In this document: one piece after another, positions 55,574 through 63,223 of the stretch
How positions within the stretch are numbered: position 1 is the first letter of the stretch
Layout of the letters: each line of letters starts with the position of its first letter
Assembly: GCA_026627385.1 (NCBI GenBank)
Contig: JAPNUR010000005.1
Coordinates: 25,695-89,694 of the forward strand
Origin: Bacillota bacterium
Lineage (GTDB): Bacteria > Bacillota > Sulfobacillia > Sulfobacillales > Sulfobacillaceae
DNA: 64,000 nt
Reading direction: 5' to 3'
Notes under the pieces: generated by a model
Told to the model about the DNA's origin: nothing
Databases searched by the model: none
The model's input: only the letters and a program-made list of their open reading frames with translations
Position numbers and translations under genes: made by a program

Positions 55574-56866
55574 ATGCGAACTTATTGGCTAGGAGGGGCT
55601 TTGGCTGCCAGCGTCATGCCGCTGTGGATTACTGCCTGCGGCCCAGCGCCCGCCCCACAACCCAAGACTCACACGAACTCATCTAAATCGCCCGCCAAAC
55701 CCAAACCGGCGGCCAAAGCCGGCCCATCGGCGTCACGGTTAAAAGTCATTGCCTTTTACGACCAATCCATGGGGACCGTGGCGCCCGATCCGTTTGCTCT
55801 CATTGAGGCTCATCCGGGCCTGGTCACGTATCTGTCACCCTTTTGGTACGAGGTCTCTGCCACCGGATCCCTCATCGCCAAGCCTGAGGGAAATGCCGCC
55901 ACCTTGGCGGCTCGCGACCATCTGCCATTGATGCCCCTGATCAACAACGCGGGAGGCACGGACGCCTTTTTGCACAGTGCCACGACGCGACTGGCCGCCG
56001 TGCATCACATCGTCACCTTACTCAAGACGCATCCCTATGTCGGTGTCAACATCGATTTTCAGGGTCTGAAGGCAGCGGATAGCACCGACCTCACCGCCTT
56101 TATGAAAGCCTTGCACCAAGCCATGCCAGCCAAGGATGTGCTCTCGATGTCGGTGGTTCCGCTGAATTCCGGCAGTGGCGAAAGCAGCGCCTACAATTTG
56201 GCCCAGCTGAATCCGTTGGTGAATTCCATGGTACTCATGGCCTACGACTTTCATGGCGATGGCACCCCGCCCGGGCCGGTGAGCCCCTACGATTGGGTCA
56301 AGGCGGGCATCGCCGCCACCCTTAAGGCGGGTGTCCAACCCTCCAAGTTATACTTGGGTATTGCCAACTATGGGTACTTGTGGACCGATGGGTCGACCAA
56401 GGCCACCACCATTCCCTTAAAGGTGATGCATCAACACAAATACGGGGTATATCACTGGAGCCCCACCTACAAGGAAGCCTATGACACCTATACCATGAAC
56501 GGTACGCGTCACGTTATTTGGTTTGTCAATGACCGCGCGGCGGTCGACCGGATTCGCTTAGCAGAGCGCGACCACCTCGCCGGCGTCGCATTTTGGCGGG
56601 TAGGATACGAGGATGCGACCTGGTGGGATGCTGTGGCAAAGGCTCTTACCACCCCTGCTACAACAGCCGCAGCCGCACGTCGGCCAGCCACGCCACGCCA
56701 CTTGAAGAAGGCGCTGAATGCACCGGCCCATCGTGCTGGAAACACGCTGCAAAAGTCGGCGTCCAAAACCCGACGGACCCTAAAAGGGCCGACCAAAAAG
56801 ACGCTGATCGCTCCGGCTCATAAGGCCAAAACAATGGTGAAAAAGGCAAGCCACACCCGCCCATAG
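55574..56866 (+). CDS. GH18-like lipoprotein with substituted catalytic residue
   Basis: A 430-residue secreted lipoprotein (lipobox Cys22 in PLWITACG) followed by a Pro/Lys/Ser linker. The main domain (about 55-360) has the GH18 TIM-barrel pattern of spore-type SleL/YaaH-like glucosaminidases: VGVNIDF at strand 4, MAYDFHGDG, and a C-terminal GVAFWRVGYED. The catalytic acid position, normally Glu in D-F-E, is Gln163 (NIDFQGL), so activity is doubtful. The last ~70 residues are a Lys/Arg-rich tail with two imperfect repeats (KALNAPAHRAGN and KTLIAPAHKAKT). GGAGG precedes ATG 55574. Confidence 0.82.
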   Translation: MRTYWLGGALAASVMPLWITACGPAPAPQPKTHTNSSKSPAKPKPAAKAGPSASRLKVIAFYDQSMGTVAPDPFALIEAHPGLVTYLSPFWYEVSATGSLIAKPEGNAATLAARDHLPLMPLINNAGGTDAFLHSATTRLAAVHHIVTLLKTHPYVGVNIDFQGLKAADSTDLTAFMKALHQAMPAKDVLSMSVVPLNSGSGESSAYNLAQLNPLVNSMVLMAYDFHGDGTPPGPVSPYDWVKAGIAATLKAGVQPSKLYLGIANYGYLWTDGSTKATTIPLKVMHQHKYGVYHWSPTYKEAYDTYTMNGTRHVIWFVNDRAAVDRIRLAERDHLAGVAFWRVGYEDATWWDAVAKALTTPATTAAAARRPATPRHLKKALNAPAHRAGNTLQKSASKTRRTLKGPTKKTLIAPAHKAKTMVKKASHTRP

Positions 56867-56908
56867 GTGCACATGACGAGGGGCCGGACAACGAGCCCCC
56901 CGTCGCAT

Positions 56909-58294
56909 TTATGCCATCGGCAATTCGACTCGCCGCGGCGCGCTATCCGGCAACGGGTTGCCCACGGCTTCCCCCGTGAGATAAAAGGTTTTCGCACCCG
57001 TAATGCGCACCGGCACAAATCGGTCCGTGAGGTCGATTGCCGGGTCGCGATCGATGAGCACCACTTTGTTATTATGCGTCCGGCATGCCCACACCTGATG
57101 ATCTTTCTTACTAACGCCTTCTACCAACACCAAGAGCTCCCGACCCAGGTATTGCTGGTTTTGTTCCCAGCTGATTTGGTATTGCAAAGCCATGAGGCGG
57201 TTCAGACGGTCCTTCTTGACCGGGTTGGGCACCGGATCTCTCCCTTCCCATCGCGCTGCCGGCGTCTTTTCCCGCGGCGAGTAAATAAAGGTAAAGGCGG
57301 TGTCGTAACGCACCCGGCGAATGAGGTCTAACGTCTCCTCGAAATCCGCCTCGGTTTCGCCCGGAAATCCCACAATAATGTCCGTGGTTAAGGACGCATC
57401 AGGAATTTTCTCCTTGACCCGCTCAATGAGATCGAGATAGCTCTCTTTCGTGTACTTGCGGTTCATACGCTTTAAAATCGCGTTGGACCCCGCTTGCACC
57501 GGCAAGTGAACGTGCCGCGTAATCTTGCTGGAAGCCGCGATGGTATCAATCAGCTTTTGGCTGAAGTCTCGCGGGTGCGACGTGGTGTACCGAAGCCAGC
57601 GCACCCCATCAATCTTCTCAAGTTCGCTCAACAAATCTGCCAAATCGCGAGGCGGATTCAGGTCATGGCCATAGGAATTGACATTCTGTCCCAAAACGGT
57701 CACGTCTTGGTACCCTTCGCGCGCCAATGCTTCGACCTCCGCCACGATAGCTCCCATTTCACGCGATCGTTCTTTACCCCGAGTAAACGGGACGATGCAA
57801 TAGGTACAAAACTTGTCGCATCCGTAAATGATGTTGACAAATGCCTTCACGCCGTCTTTTCGCCGCGATGGCAGGTGCTCGACAACTTCGCCTGCGCTTT
57901 GCCACACATCAATTACCATCTCCTCCGAGGCTTCTGCTTGCTCAAGCAGTTGTGGCAGCTGGTGAAGGTTATGTGTGCCAAATACGAGATCGACCTGGGG
58001 TGCATGCTTTTTTAGCCAGGCAATCGTGCCAGGTTCCTGGGCCATGCACCCGGCCACTGCCAACGTCATAGACGGCCGTTCCGCCTTTAACTGGCGCAAC
58101 TGGCCAATGTAGCCCAGAGCGTGTTCTTCGGCGCTGCCCCGGACCGCACACGTATTGACCACAATGACGTCCGCCTCCTGATCGCGGGCGGCTGGCACGT
58201 AACCCAATTCCTCGAGTTGGCCGGCCATAATTTCCGAGTCTCGCTCATTCATCTGGCACCCATAAGTCTTGATAAAATAGCGGCGCTGCGCCAT
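56909..58294 (-). CDS. miaB: tRNA 2-methylthio-N6-isopentenyladenosine methylthiotransferase MiaB
   Basis: A 461-residue radical-SAM enzyme. The N-terminal UPF0004 domain (KTYGCQMNERDSE, VNTCAVRGSAE) binds one cluster, CDKFCTYC is the radical-SAM cluster motif near residue 154, and a TRAM domain ends the protein. It thiomethylates i6A37 of tRNAs. GGAGG precedes the ATG. It is convergent with the GH18-like gene; a GC-rich hairpin at about 56878-56900 lies between. Confidence 0.97.
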   Translation of the reverse strand: MAQRRYFIKTYGCQMNERDSEIMAGQLEELGYVPAARDQEADVIVVNTCAVRGSAEEHALGYIGQLRQLKAERPSMTLAVAGCMAQEPGTIAWLKKHAPQVDLVFGTHNLHQLPQLLEQAEASEEMVIDVWQSAGEVVEHLPSRRKDGVKAFVNIIYGCDKFCTYCIVPFTRGKERSREMGAIVAEVEALAREGYQDVTVLGQNVNSYGHDLNPPRDLADLLSELEKIDGVRWLRYTTSHPRDFSQKLIDTIAASSKITRHVHLPVQAGSNAILKRMNRKYTKESYLDLIERVKEKIPDASLTTDIIVGFPGETEADFEETLDLIRRVRYDTAFTFIYSPREKTPAARWEGRDPVPNPVKKDRLNRLMALQYQISWEQNQQYLGRELLVLVEGVSKKDHQVWACRTHNNKVVLIDRDPAIDLTDRFVPVRITGAKTFYLTGEAVGNPLPDSAPRRVELPMA

Positions 58295-58402
58295 GCCTTC
58301 ACCTCCTCTACGATTTATCCTTGTTGCATTGTACCACGCGATTAAGCCCGCGAAAAAACACAGATTTTCCTACAGCAGGAAACGATTTGGGAGGCAGCAG
58401 CC

Positions 58403-59182
58403 TTACGATTTCGCCCATGACTCATCCGCTTCACGGATGGTTTGGCGCAACTGCCAGGCCTCGGCCGCTGCGGGGTTGAGCGACAAGGCGTGCGTAAAGT
58501 TGTTCACCGCTTGATGTCGATGACCAAGGGCAATGTCGGCCAATCCGGCGTCGTAATAACTCTGCCACCAATCCGGTTGCACCGACGCCGCATCCTCAAA
58601 AAAGGTTAAGGCCTCTTGGGGATCGCCCTCTTGGTAGAGGATCCGTCCCATCAAATCTAACGTGGGGCCCTGTTGACCTCCGCTAATCAACGCCCTTTGG
58701 CTATCGCCCCAGGCTTTGGCCGCATGGCCTTCGGCCGCTTCGACGAACCCCGCGCCGTCCCAGGCCATCCAATTCCCCGGATTTGCGGACAACGCCTGGC
58801 GATAGGCCATCAAGGCCTGGCGGTTTTCCTTTAAACGCGCCAACAGTTGCCCTAGCGTTGTCCACGTCTCGCTATCGTGCGGTTGTAAGACGACGGCGTG
58901 GCGTAAAGCAGACACGGCCGCGTCCGGTTGTCCCGCGGTCAGCAGCAAACCCGCCAGGCGGACATAGCCAGGCGCATAGCGCGGATCCGCCGCTAAGACA
59001 ACCTCTTCGGAGCGAATCGCCTGGTCTAGTTCCACAACCAAGGAGCGGTAGCGCCCCTCCACCGCCTGTTGATACGCCAAAACGGATTGAGGAGCCTGTT
59101 GAGCCGATGGCGGAACTAAAGTGGCGCCGTTCGCACATCCCGATAAAAGTGCCGTGAGTGCTAGCGCGGCAACCCACCACAT
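58403..59182 (-). CDS. TPR-repeat lipoprotein
   Basis: A 259-residue protein with a lipoprotein signal (ALTALLSGCANG). Several TPR motifs follow: AVSALRHAVVLQPHDSE, ALMAYRQALSANPGNW, ALTFFEDAASVQPDWW and AVNNFTHALSLNPAAAE. TPR proteins mediate protein contacts outside the membrane; the partner is unknown. The ATG at 59182 is placed after the Nudix stop codon; a GTG at 59239 would overlap the Nudix gene and precede the signal peptide. Confidence 0.85.
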   Translation of the reverse strand: MWWVAALALTALLSGCANGATLVPPSAQQAPQSVLAYQQAVEGRYRSLVVELDQAIRSEEVVLAADPRYAPGYVRLAGLLLTAGQPDAAVSALRHAVVLQPHDSETWTTLGQLLARLKENRQALMAYRQALSANPGNWMAWDGAGFVEAAEGHAAKAWGDSQRALISGGQQGPTLDLMGRILYQEGDPQEALTFFEDAASVQPDWWQSYYDAGLADIALGHRHQAVNNFTHALSLNPAAAEAWQLRQTIREADESWAKS

Positions 59183-59190
59183 TTGTCGTC

Positions 59191-59613
59191 TTACTCGCGC
59201 CAACCTAACCAACTCCGCACCGCGCTCTGTGTCAAACACTGGGCCATGCCCGCCGCCAAGGGCAAGGCGTCAATCTCACGATAATTGACCCACCGCCAAT
59301 CGCTGGCGTCGCTACCCACGGTCACATCAAACTGCGATGCTGTCACCCCGTAGTCCAGGATGACATAATGGGCGTCGTTGGTAATCACTTCCGCCACATG
59401 TAAGAGCTTGACCGGCCTGACCAATAGGCCCGTTTCTTCACGAAATTCGCGCTGAACCGCCTCGATCAGCCGCTCGCCCCACTCAAGATGCCCACCGGGA
59501 AAGGCCCACGTGCCCCGCATAGTCTTTCCCGTCCGGCGCACGAGCAACACGCGCCCATCAGGGCGGACTAAAATTCCGGCGACGCCGACCCTAGGAGTCT
59601 GATGGTTTGTCAT
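59191..59613 (-). CDS. Nudix hydrolase
   Basis: A 140-residue Nudix protein with a complete Nudix box, GGHLEWGERLIEAVQREFRE followed by ETGL, which binds Mg2+ and nucleoside diphosphate derivatives. The sequence resembles MutT/ADP-ribose-type hydrolases with a VGVAGILVRPDGRVLLVRR start. The substrate is unassigned. It overlaps the YpmA-like gene upstream by 23 nt and abuts the TPR lipoprotein, so the three are one transcription unit. Confidence 0.92.
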   Translation of the reverse strand: MTNHQTPRVGVAGILVRPDGRVLLVRRTGKTMRGTWAFPGGHLEWGERLIEAVQREFREETGLLVRPVKLLHVAEVITNDAHYVILDYGVTASQFDVTVGSDASDWRWVNYREIDALPLAAGMAQCLTQSAVRSWLGWRE

Positions 59614-59785
59614 CGCCGTCGTAAATGGTTAATTCCCACTCATCATCAAATTGCCGCAAGCCGAAAATCACTCCGCGCTGCTTTAGCGACTGGTTTAAGA
59701 ACGTGACAATTTCATGCGGCGTTAACCCACGAAATCTCCGCTGGGCTATGGTCGTCAACTTTGCATGCTGGGCTGACACTTTCAT
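59591..59785 (-). CDS. YpmA/DUF4264-like small protein
   Basis: A 64-residue protein with the pattern EIVTFLNQSLKQRGVIFGL followed by WELTIYDGD, matching the YpmA (DUF4264) family of spore formers. ATG 59785 follows GAGGTG at normal spacing. The C-terminal codons overlap the Nudix start. Its function is unknown. Confidence 0.8.
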   Translation of the reverse strand: MKVSAQHAKLTTIAQRRFRGLTPHEIVTFLNQSLKQRGVIFGLRQFDDEWELTIYDGDDKPSDS

Positions 59786-59913
59786 GCACACGCACCTCGC
59801 GATCGCTTTTATTATATTACAATTCTTAACCCCAACAGGACGGCCGCGGTGCGAATACCAAATTCCCGTTCGGATGACACTATCCCCCTAACATTCCCTG
59901 GGATGCGCGGGGC

Positions 59914-59920
59914 GATACTA
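59914..59920 (+). promoter_or_regulatory. Possible forespore-type -10 element for the SASP gene
   Basis: GATACTA (59914-59920) differs by one base from the sigma-G/sigma-F -10 core CATACTA and lies 28 nt before the SASP start codon, leaving room for a short leader with the AAAGGAGG ribosome-binding site. A matching -35 (GHATR) is not clear. Confidence 0.35.
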
Positions 59921-59948
59921 ACCGCGCCAGCGAAAGGAGGCAGGGGCA

Positions 59949-60176
59949 ATGGCCAAATGGTCAAAGGGAACCTCAGTGCTGTCACCACAAGTCCGCGACC
60001 AATTTAAATACGAAATTGCGGACAATCTTGGACTGACCGACGCGCTGCAACAAAAAGGGTGGGGAGACATGCCCACGCGCGATTTAGGCCGCGTCGGCGG
60101 AAAAATTGGCGGCAACATGGTCAAAGTGATGATTAAGTATGCCGAAGAATCGTTGGCTAGGAACTCCCAGGAATAA
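59949..60176 (+). CDS. Alpha/beta-type small acid-soluble spore protein
   Basis: A 75-residue protein carrying the SASP family elements FKYEIADNLGL and DLGRVGGKIGGNMVKVMIKY. Such proteins coat and protect forespore DNA. The germination-protease region reads YEIADNLG, with Asn in the place often occupied by Glu, which may affect GPR cleavage. AAAGGAGG lies before the ATG. It is divergent from the YpmA-Nudix-TPR unit. Confidence 0.9.
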   Translation: MAKWSKGTSVLSPQVRDQFKYEIADNLGLTDALQQKGWGDMPTRDLGRVGGKIGGNMVKVMIKYAEESLARNSQE

Positions 60177-60199
60177 TCCTGTTTCTATAGGACAGTCTA

Positions 60200-60231
60200 A
60201 ATGGCGAAGCGCGCCTTTGGCCTTCGCCATT
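60200..60231 (+). terminator. Terminator-like hairpin after the SASP gene
   Basis: AATGGCGAAG pairs with CTTCGCCATT (10 bp) around a 12-nt loop, followed by the weak pyrimidine run CTTCC. It is placed 23 nt after the SASP stop codon. Confidence 0.6.
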
Positions 60232-60718
60232 CTTCCATGGCGCGCTTCGTGATTGCCAATAAGCCTTACTAGGCCTCGCCTGGCTTGAATCGCTGCCGAT
60301 TGCCGATAGACGGACGTCGTCGCCTCCTCTCCAGATAGTCCCGCTCCCTGTGATCCCGCTGACCAACGCTCAAGACCACGAAGCCATCGCCCGTTCTCCC
60401 AAGGAACCCCATCGCCCCACGACGCGCTGACAACGGGCCAACCTCACCGAGTTGTGAGAAACGTTTCAATGGCGCTCGCAGTTGGCCAGTCTCAAGTGGC
60501 TCTCAATATTAACACATATTAACACGACAGACATGGGTATAGTTGGATAGTGTTCGGTTGTCTGTGGCCGCTCCCCGACTGGAAACCGTTGGGTGTATAC
60601 TCCTAGGTGGGTTGATTGGTCCCTGCTCCTGGCGTGATGGCCGTAAACAAAACCAGGCTGCTGCTTATGTGAGGAGTTGACTAAAGCCCGATACCAGACG
60701 ATAGATTGGAGAAGCGAC
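60232..60718. other. Intergenic region with a tandem 10-bp repeat
   Basis: No convincing gene is seen between the SASP terminator and the aminotransferase. An exact tandem duplication of ATATTAACAC occupies 60506-60525, in an AT-rich patch that contrasts with the surroundings, and TATAGT and TATACT elements lie downstream without well-spaced -35 boxes. It may be the control region of the aminotransferase gene, with the repeat as a candidate operator. Confidence 0.4.
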
Positions 60719-61948
60719 GTGAAAGACTTATCGTTTTGTCGGAGCCAATTTCCGAGCTTATCCCGGCAAGGCCCTTCAGGCGAACCGTTGGTCTACCTCG
60801 ACGGACCGGGTGGCAGCCAAGTGCCGGCCTCGGTTATTGCGGCGATTGCCGAGTACTACATGCAGCACAATAGCAACACGCATGGAACGTTCATCACCAG
60901 TCAAGAGACCGACCAGGTGATTCACCGCGCTCGGCATCACATGGCTGCGCTGTTAGGGAGCACCGATCCCGCTACGATTTCCTTTGGTCCCAATATGACC
61001 ACTTTAAATTTTTTGCTCAGTCAAGCCATTGCTCGCACCATCGTACCCGGTGACGAAATCGTGGTGACAGATCTTGACCATGACGCCAATATTGCCCCCT
61101 GGCTCCGCCTAGAAGAACAAGGAGCCGTCATTCGCCGCGTTCCCCTGCTGGCCACAGAACGTCTGGATCTCGAAGCCTTCAAGGCAGCCATCAACGAAAA
61201 GACGCGCCTGGTCGCGGTGGGTTGGGCTTCCAATGCCGTGGGCACGGTGAATCCCGTGATGATGCTTCGCGAGTGGACACGAGAGGTTCAAGCCTGGCTG
61301 GTCGTAGATGCCGTGCACTGGGCCCCCCACGGGGTCATTGATGTCGAAAAGCTTAAGCCCGATTTTCTCTTGTGTTCCACCTACAAATTCTTTGGGCCCC
61401 ATATGGGTGTGCTCTACTCCCGTCCTGGGCTACTGGAGTCGTTACCGACCCTGCGCGTTCGCCCCCAGCGTCCCCACGCACCGGAACGCATAGAAACCGG
61501 CACGCTGAACCATGCCGCCTTAAGTGGGGTGGTGGCCGCGGTGGAATTCATTGCTAGTCTCGCGGATAATCCCCAAGACGACCTGAGAAGTCGTCTACGC
61601 CAAGCCATGACCAACATTTATCATTACGAACATGAATTGGCGGCCAAGCTTTACCGTGGCCTTCTCAATTTTCCTGACATCAAAATTTATGGCCCTCCGG
61701 TCGGAGCTGAGGACCGCGCACCAACCATCAGCTTTACAGTGAAACACCGCCCGGCACCTGAGGTTGCGCGAGAACTTGGGCAGCGTAGCATTTTAGCCTG
61801 GGACGGCGATTTTTACGCCATGACCCTAATCGAAAAACTGGGCCTCGCGAGCCAAGGGGGTCTAGTTCGCCTAGGCCTGGCGCCATACAACACGATGGCC
61901 GACATTGATCGCACGTTACAGGCCGTTGAAGATATTGTTCGCACCTAA
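60719..61948 (+). CDS. Class V aminotransferase, VC1184-type cysteine desulfurase-like
   Basis: A 409-residue PLP enzyme of the aspartate-aminotransferase fold. It shows VYLDGPGGSQVPASVI and NTHGTFITSQETD at the N-terminus, VVDAVHWAPHGVIDV with the PLP-contacting Asp/His, and CSTYKFFGPH with the Schiff-base Lys near residue 224. These features match the VC1184-like cysteine desulfurase-like group. The SufS/NifS mobile-loop Cys is not apparent (GTLNHAALSG), so true desulfurase activity is uncertain. GTG 60719 has GGAG 7 nt upstream; TTG 60677 is too close to its GAGGAG. Confidence 0.82.
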   Translation: MKDLSFCRSQFPSLSRQGPSGEPLVYLDGPGGSQVPASVIAAIAEYYMQHNSNTHGTFITSQETDQVIHRARHHMAALLGSTDPATISFGPNMTTLNFLLSQAIARTIVPGDEIVVTDLDHDANIAPWLRLEEQGAVIRRVPLLATERLDLEAFKAAINEKTRLVAVGWASNAVGTVNPVMMLREWTREVQAWLVVDAVHWAPHGVIDVEKLKPDFLLCSTYKFFGPHMGVLYSRPGLLESLPTLRVRPQRPHAPERIETGTLNHAALSGVVAAVEFIASLADNPQDDLRSRLRQAMTNIYHYEHELAAKLYRGLLNFPDIKIYGPPVGAEDRAPTISFTVKHRPAPEVARELGQRSILAWDGDFYAMTLIEKLGLASQGGLVRLGLAPYNTMADIDRTLQAVEDIVRT

Positions 61949-62234
61949 ACGAGACGCTCAAAAAGCTACCCGCGAAACCACTAAACCGAAACACGAGAGG
62001 AGAAGCCGACCCTCCGGGCGGGGCAGAAGCGTATGGCGTCGTGAGTGGGGCTCTATGATAAAACCTGTGGGATCGCAGGACGCAGTGGCTGCGTGAAGAA
62101 CACGGCGATTCGGGGTGGGATCGGGTAGAGGCTGGCGTTCACCTCGCGTAAACAATCACCTTTCACAGCCGGACACGGCAGGAAGCGCCGCCAATGAAGT
62201 ATGTGTCAACCCATAAGCGTCAAGGAGTGCTTCC
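61949..62234. other. Intergenic region ahead of the IS remnants
   Basis: No gene is seen. A purine-rich stretch near 61990 and a GGGGCTCTATGAT segment near 62047 could mark the outer end of the ISL3 remnant, but no matching inverted end was found. A usable AAGGAG lies near 62221 ahead of the transposase ATG. Confidence 0.35.
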
Positions 62235-62967
62235 ATGGATCAGTGTATCACCACGTTGCTAACCCTGGACGGATGGGAGGTGATGGGCGTGGAGGCCACC
62301 GCGACAGGCTGGCGGCTGACGGTGGATGCGCCGCGACCGACTGGCTGTGGGCATTGTGGCCATCTGACGTTGCACCGTCACGGGACGTGAGGCCCCGCCA
62401 AGTGGCCCACGGGGCGGTGGGACTACGCCCCCTGATGGTGACCTGGGTGCCGCGCCGCTGGCGCTGTGGCGCGTGTCGGCAGACGGTTTGCCCCCGCCCC
62501 GCGGGCTGGCGCGCGTGGCAGCGGTGGACCCCGGCGGGGCAAGAGGCGGCCTTAATCTTGCGGCGCGAGGCCAGCTTTCGCTACGTGGCGCGCCTGTTGA
62601 GCGTGACCGACAGTCGGTGGCGGCGGCTCGTGGATCGCGTGGTGCCGACAGCCGACACCCCGTGGTGGGATCAACCGGGCGACCGCGTGCTCAGTCTGGA
62701 TGAGCGTGGCTCGCCCTGTTACCCGATGATCGCCTGCACTCCTGGGAGGCCTGGTTTGCGGCCATTCCCGCGGCGGTGCAGGCCCGGATTCGCGCGATGA
62801 CCGTCGATCGCAAACGGGCCTATGCCCGCCGGGTCCGCCGGCGGTGGTGCCTGCACGCCCAGGCCTTGGCGGACCCGTTGCACCGCATTCAAGACGCCCA
62901 TCGCCGCCTGGACGAGATGCGGCGCCTCGCACAGGCCGAAGCCCGGCCGTGCGTAACCGTCAAATAG
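62235..62967 (+). pseudogene. ISL3-type transposase, frameshifted and truncated
   Basis: Pieces of one transposase lie in different frames. MDQCITTLLTLDGWEV with a CGHCGH zinc motif runs to a TGA at about 62388. The next piece (VPRRWRCGACRQTVCPRP, then RVLSLDERGSP) is in another frame. A third (LALLPDDRLHSWEAWFAAIP, AMTVDRKRAYARRV, QALADPLHRIQDAHRRLDEM) ends at 62967. The order matches an ISL3 transposase with at least two frameshifts, an internal deletion near the DDE core and no C-terminal half. It cannot be active. Confidence 0.8.
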
Positions 62968-63037
62968 TTCCCACCTACCGGAGGCACACCCGATGATCCA
63001 TCATCCTGCCAAATGCGGAAAAGGAGAAGGGATCACG

Positions 63038-63223
63038 ATGACGCAAGCCGACCGGGAAGCCCACGAGGCGCTCTGGGCGCAACGGGTGGCCGACTATCAA
63101 GCGAGCGGACTCAGCCAACCGCAGTGGGCGGCCGCCCAGGGGGTGCCGTTGCGGCGATTGACGTATGGGCTCCACACATTGCGCACGGCCGCGGCGGCGG
63201 ACCCTGCGCCGACGGGGTTATGA
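63038..63223 (+). mobile_element. Truncated IS66-family accessory (TnpA-like) ORF
   Basis: A 61-residue frame with AAAAGGAG upstream. WAQRVADYQASGLSQPQWAA with a helix-turn-helix-like AAQGVPLRRLTYGLHTLR resembles the small IS66 orfA protein. It stops at a TGA just where the IS256-like sequence begins, about half the usual length. It was probably cut by that insertion. Confidence 0.6.

Noticed and set aside
58300..58400. A tRNA-like stretch upstream of miaB
   Set aside because: No acceptor stem or T-loop consensus could be folded; it is ordinary promoter/leader sequence.
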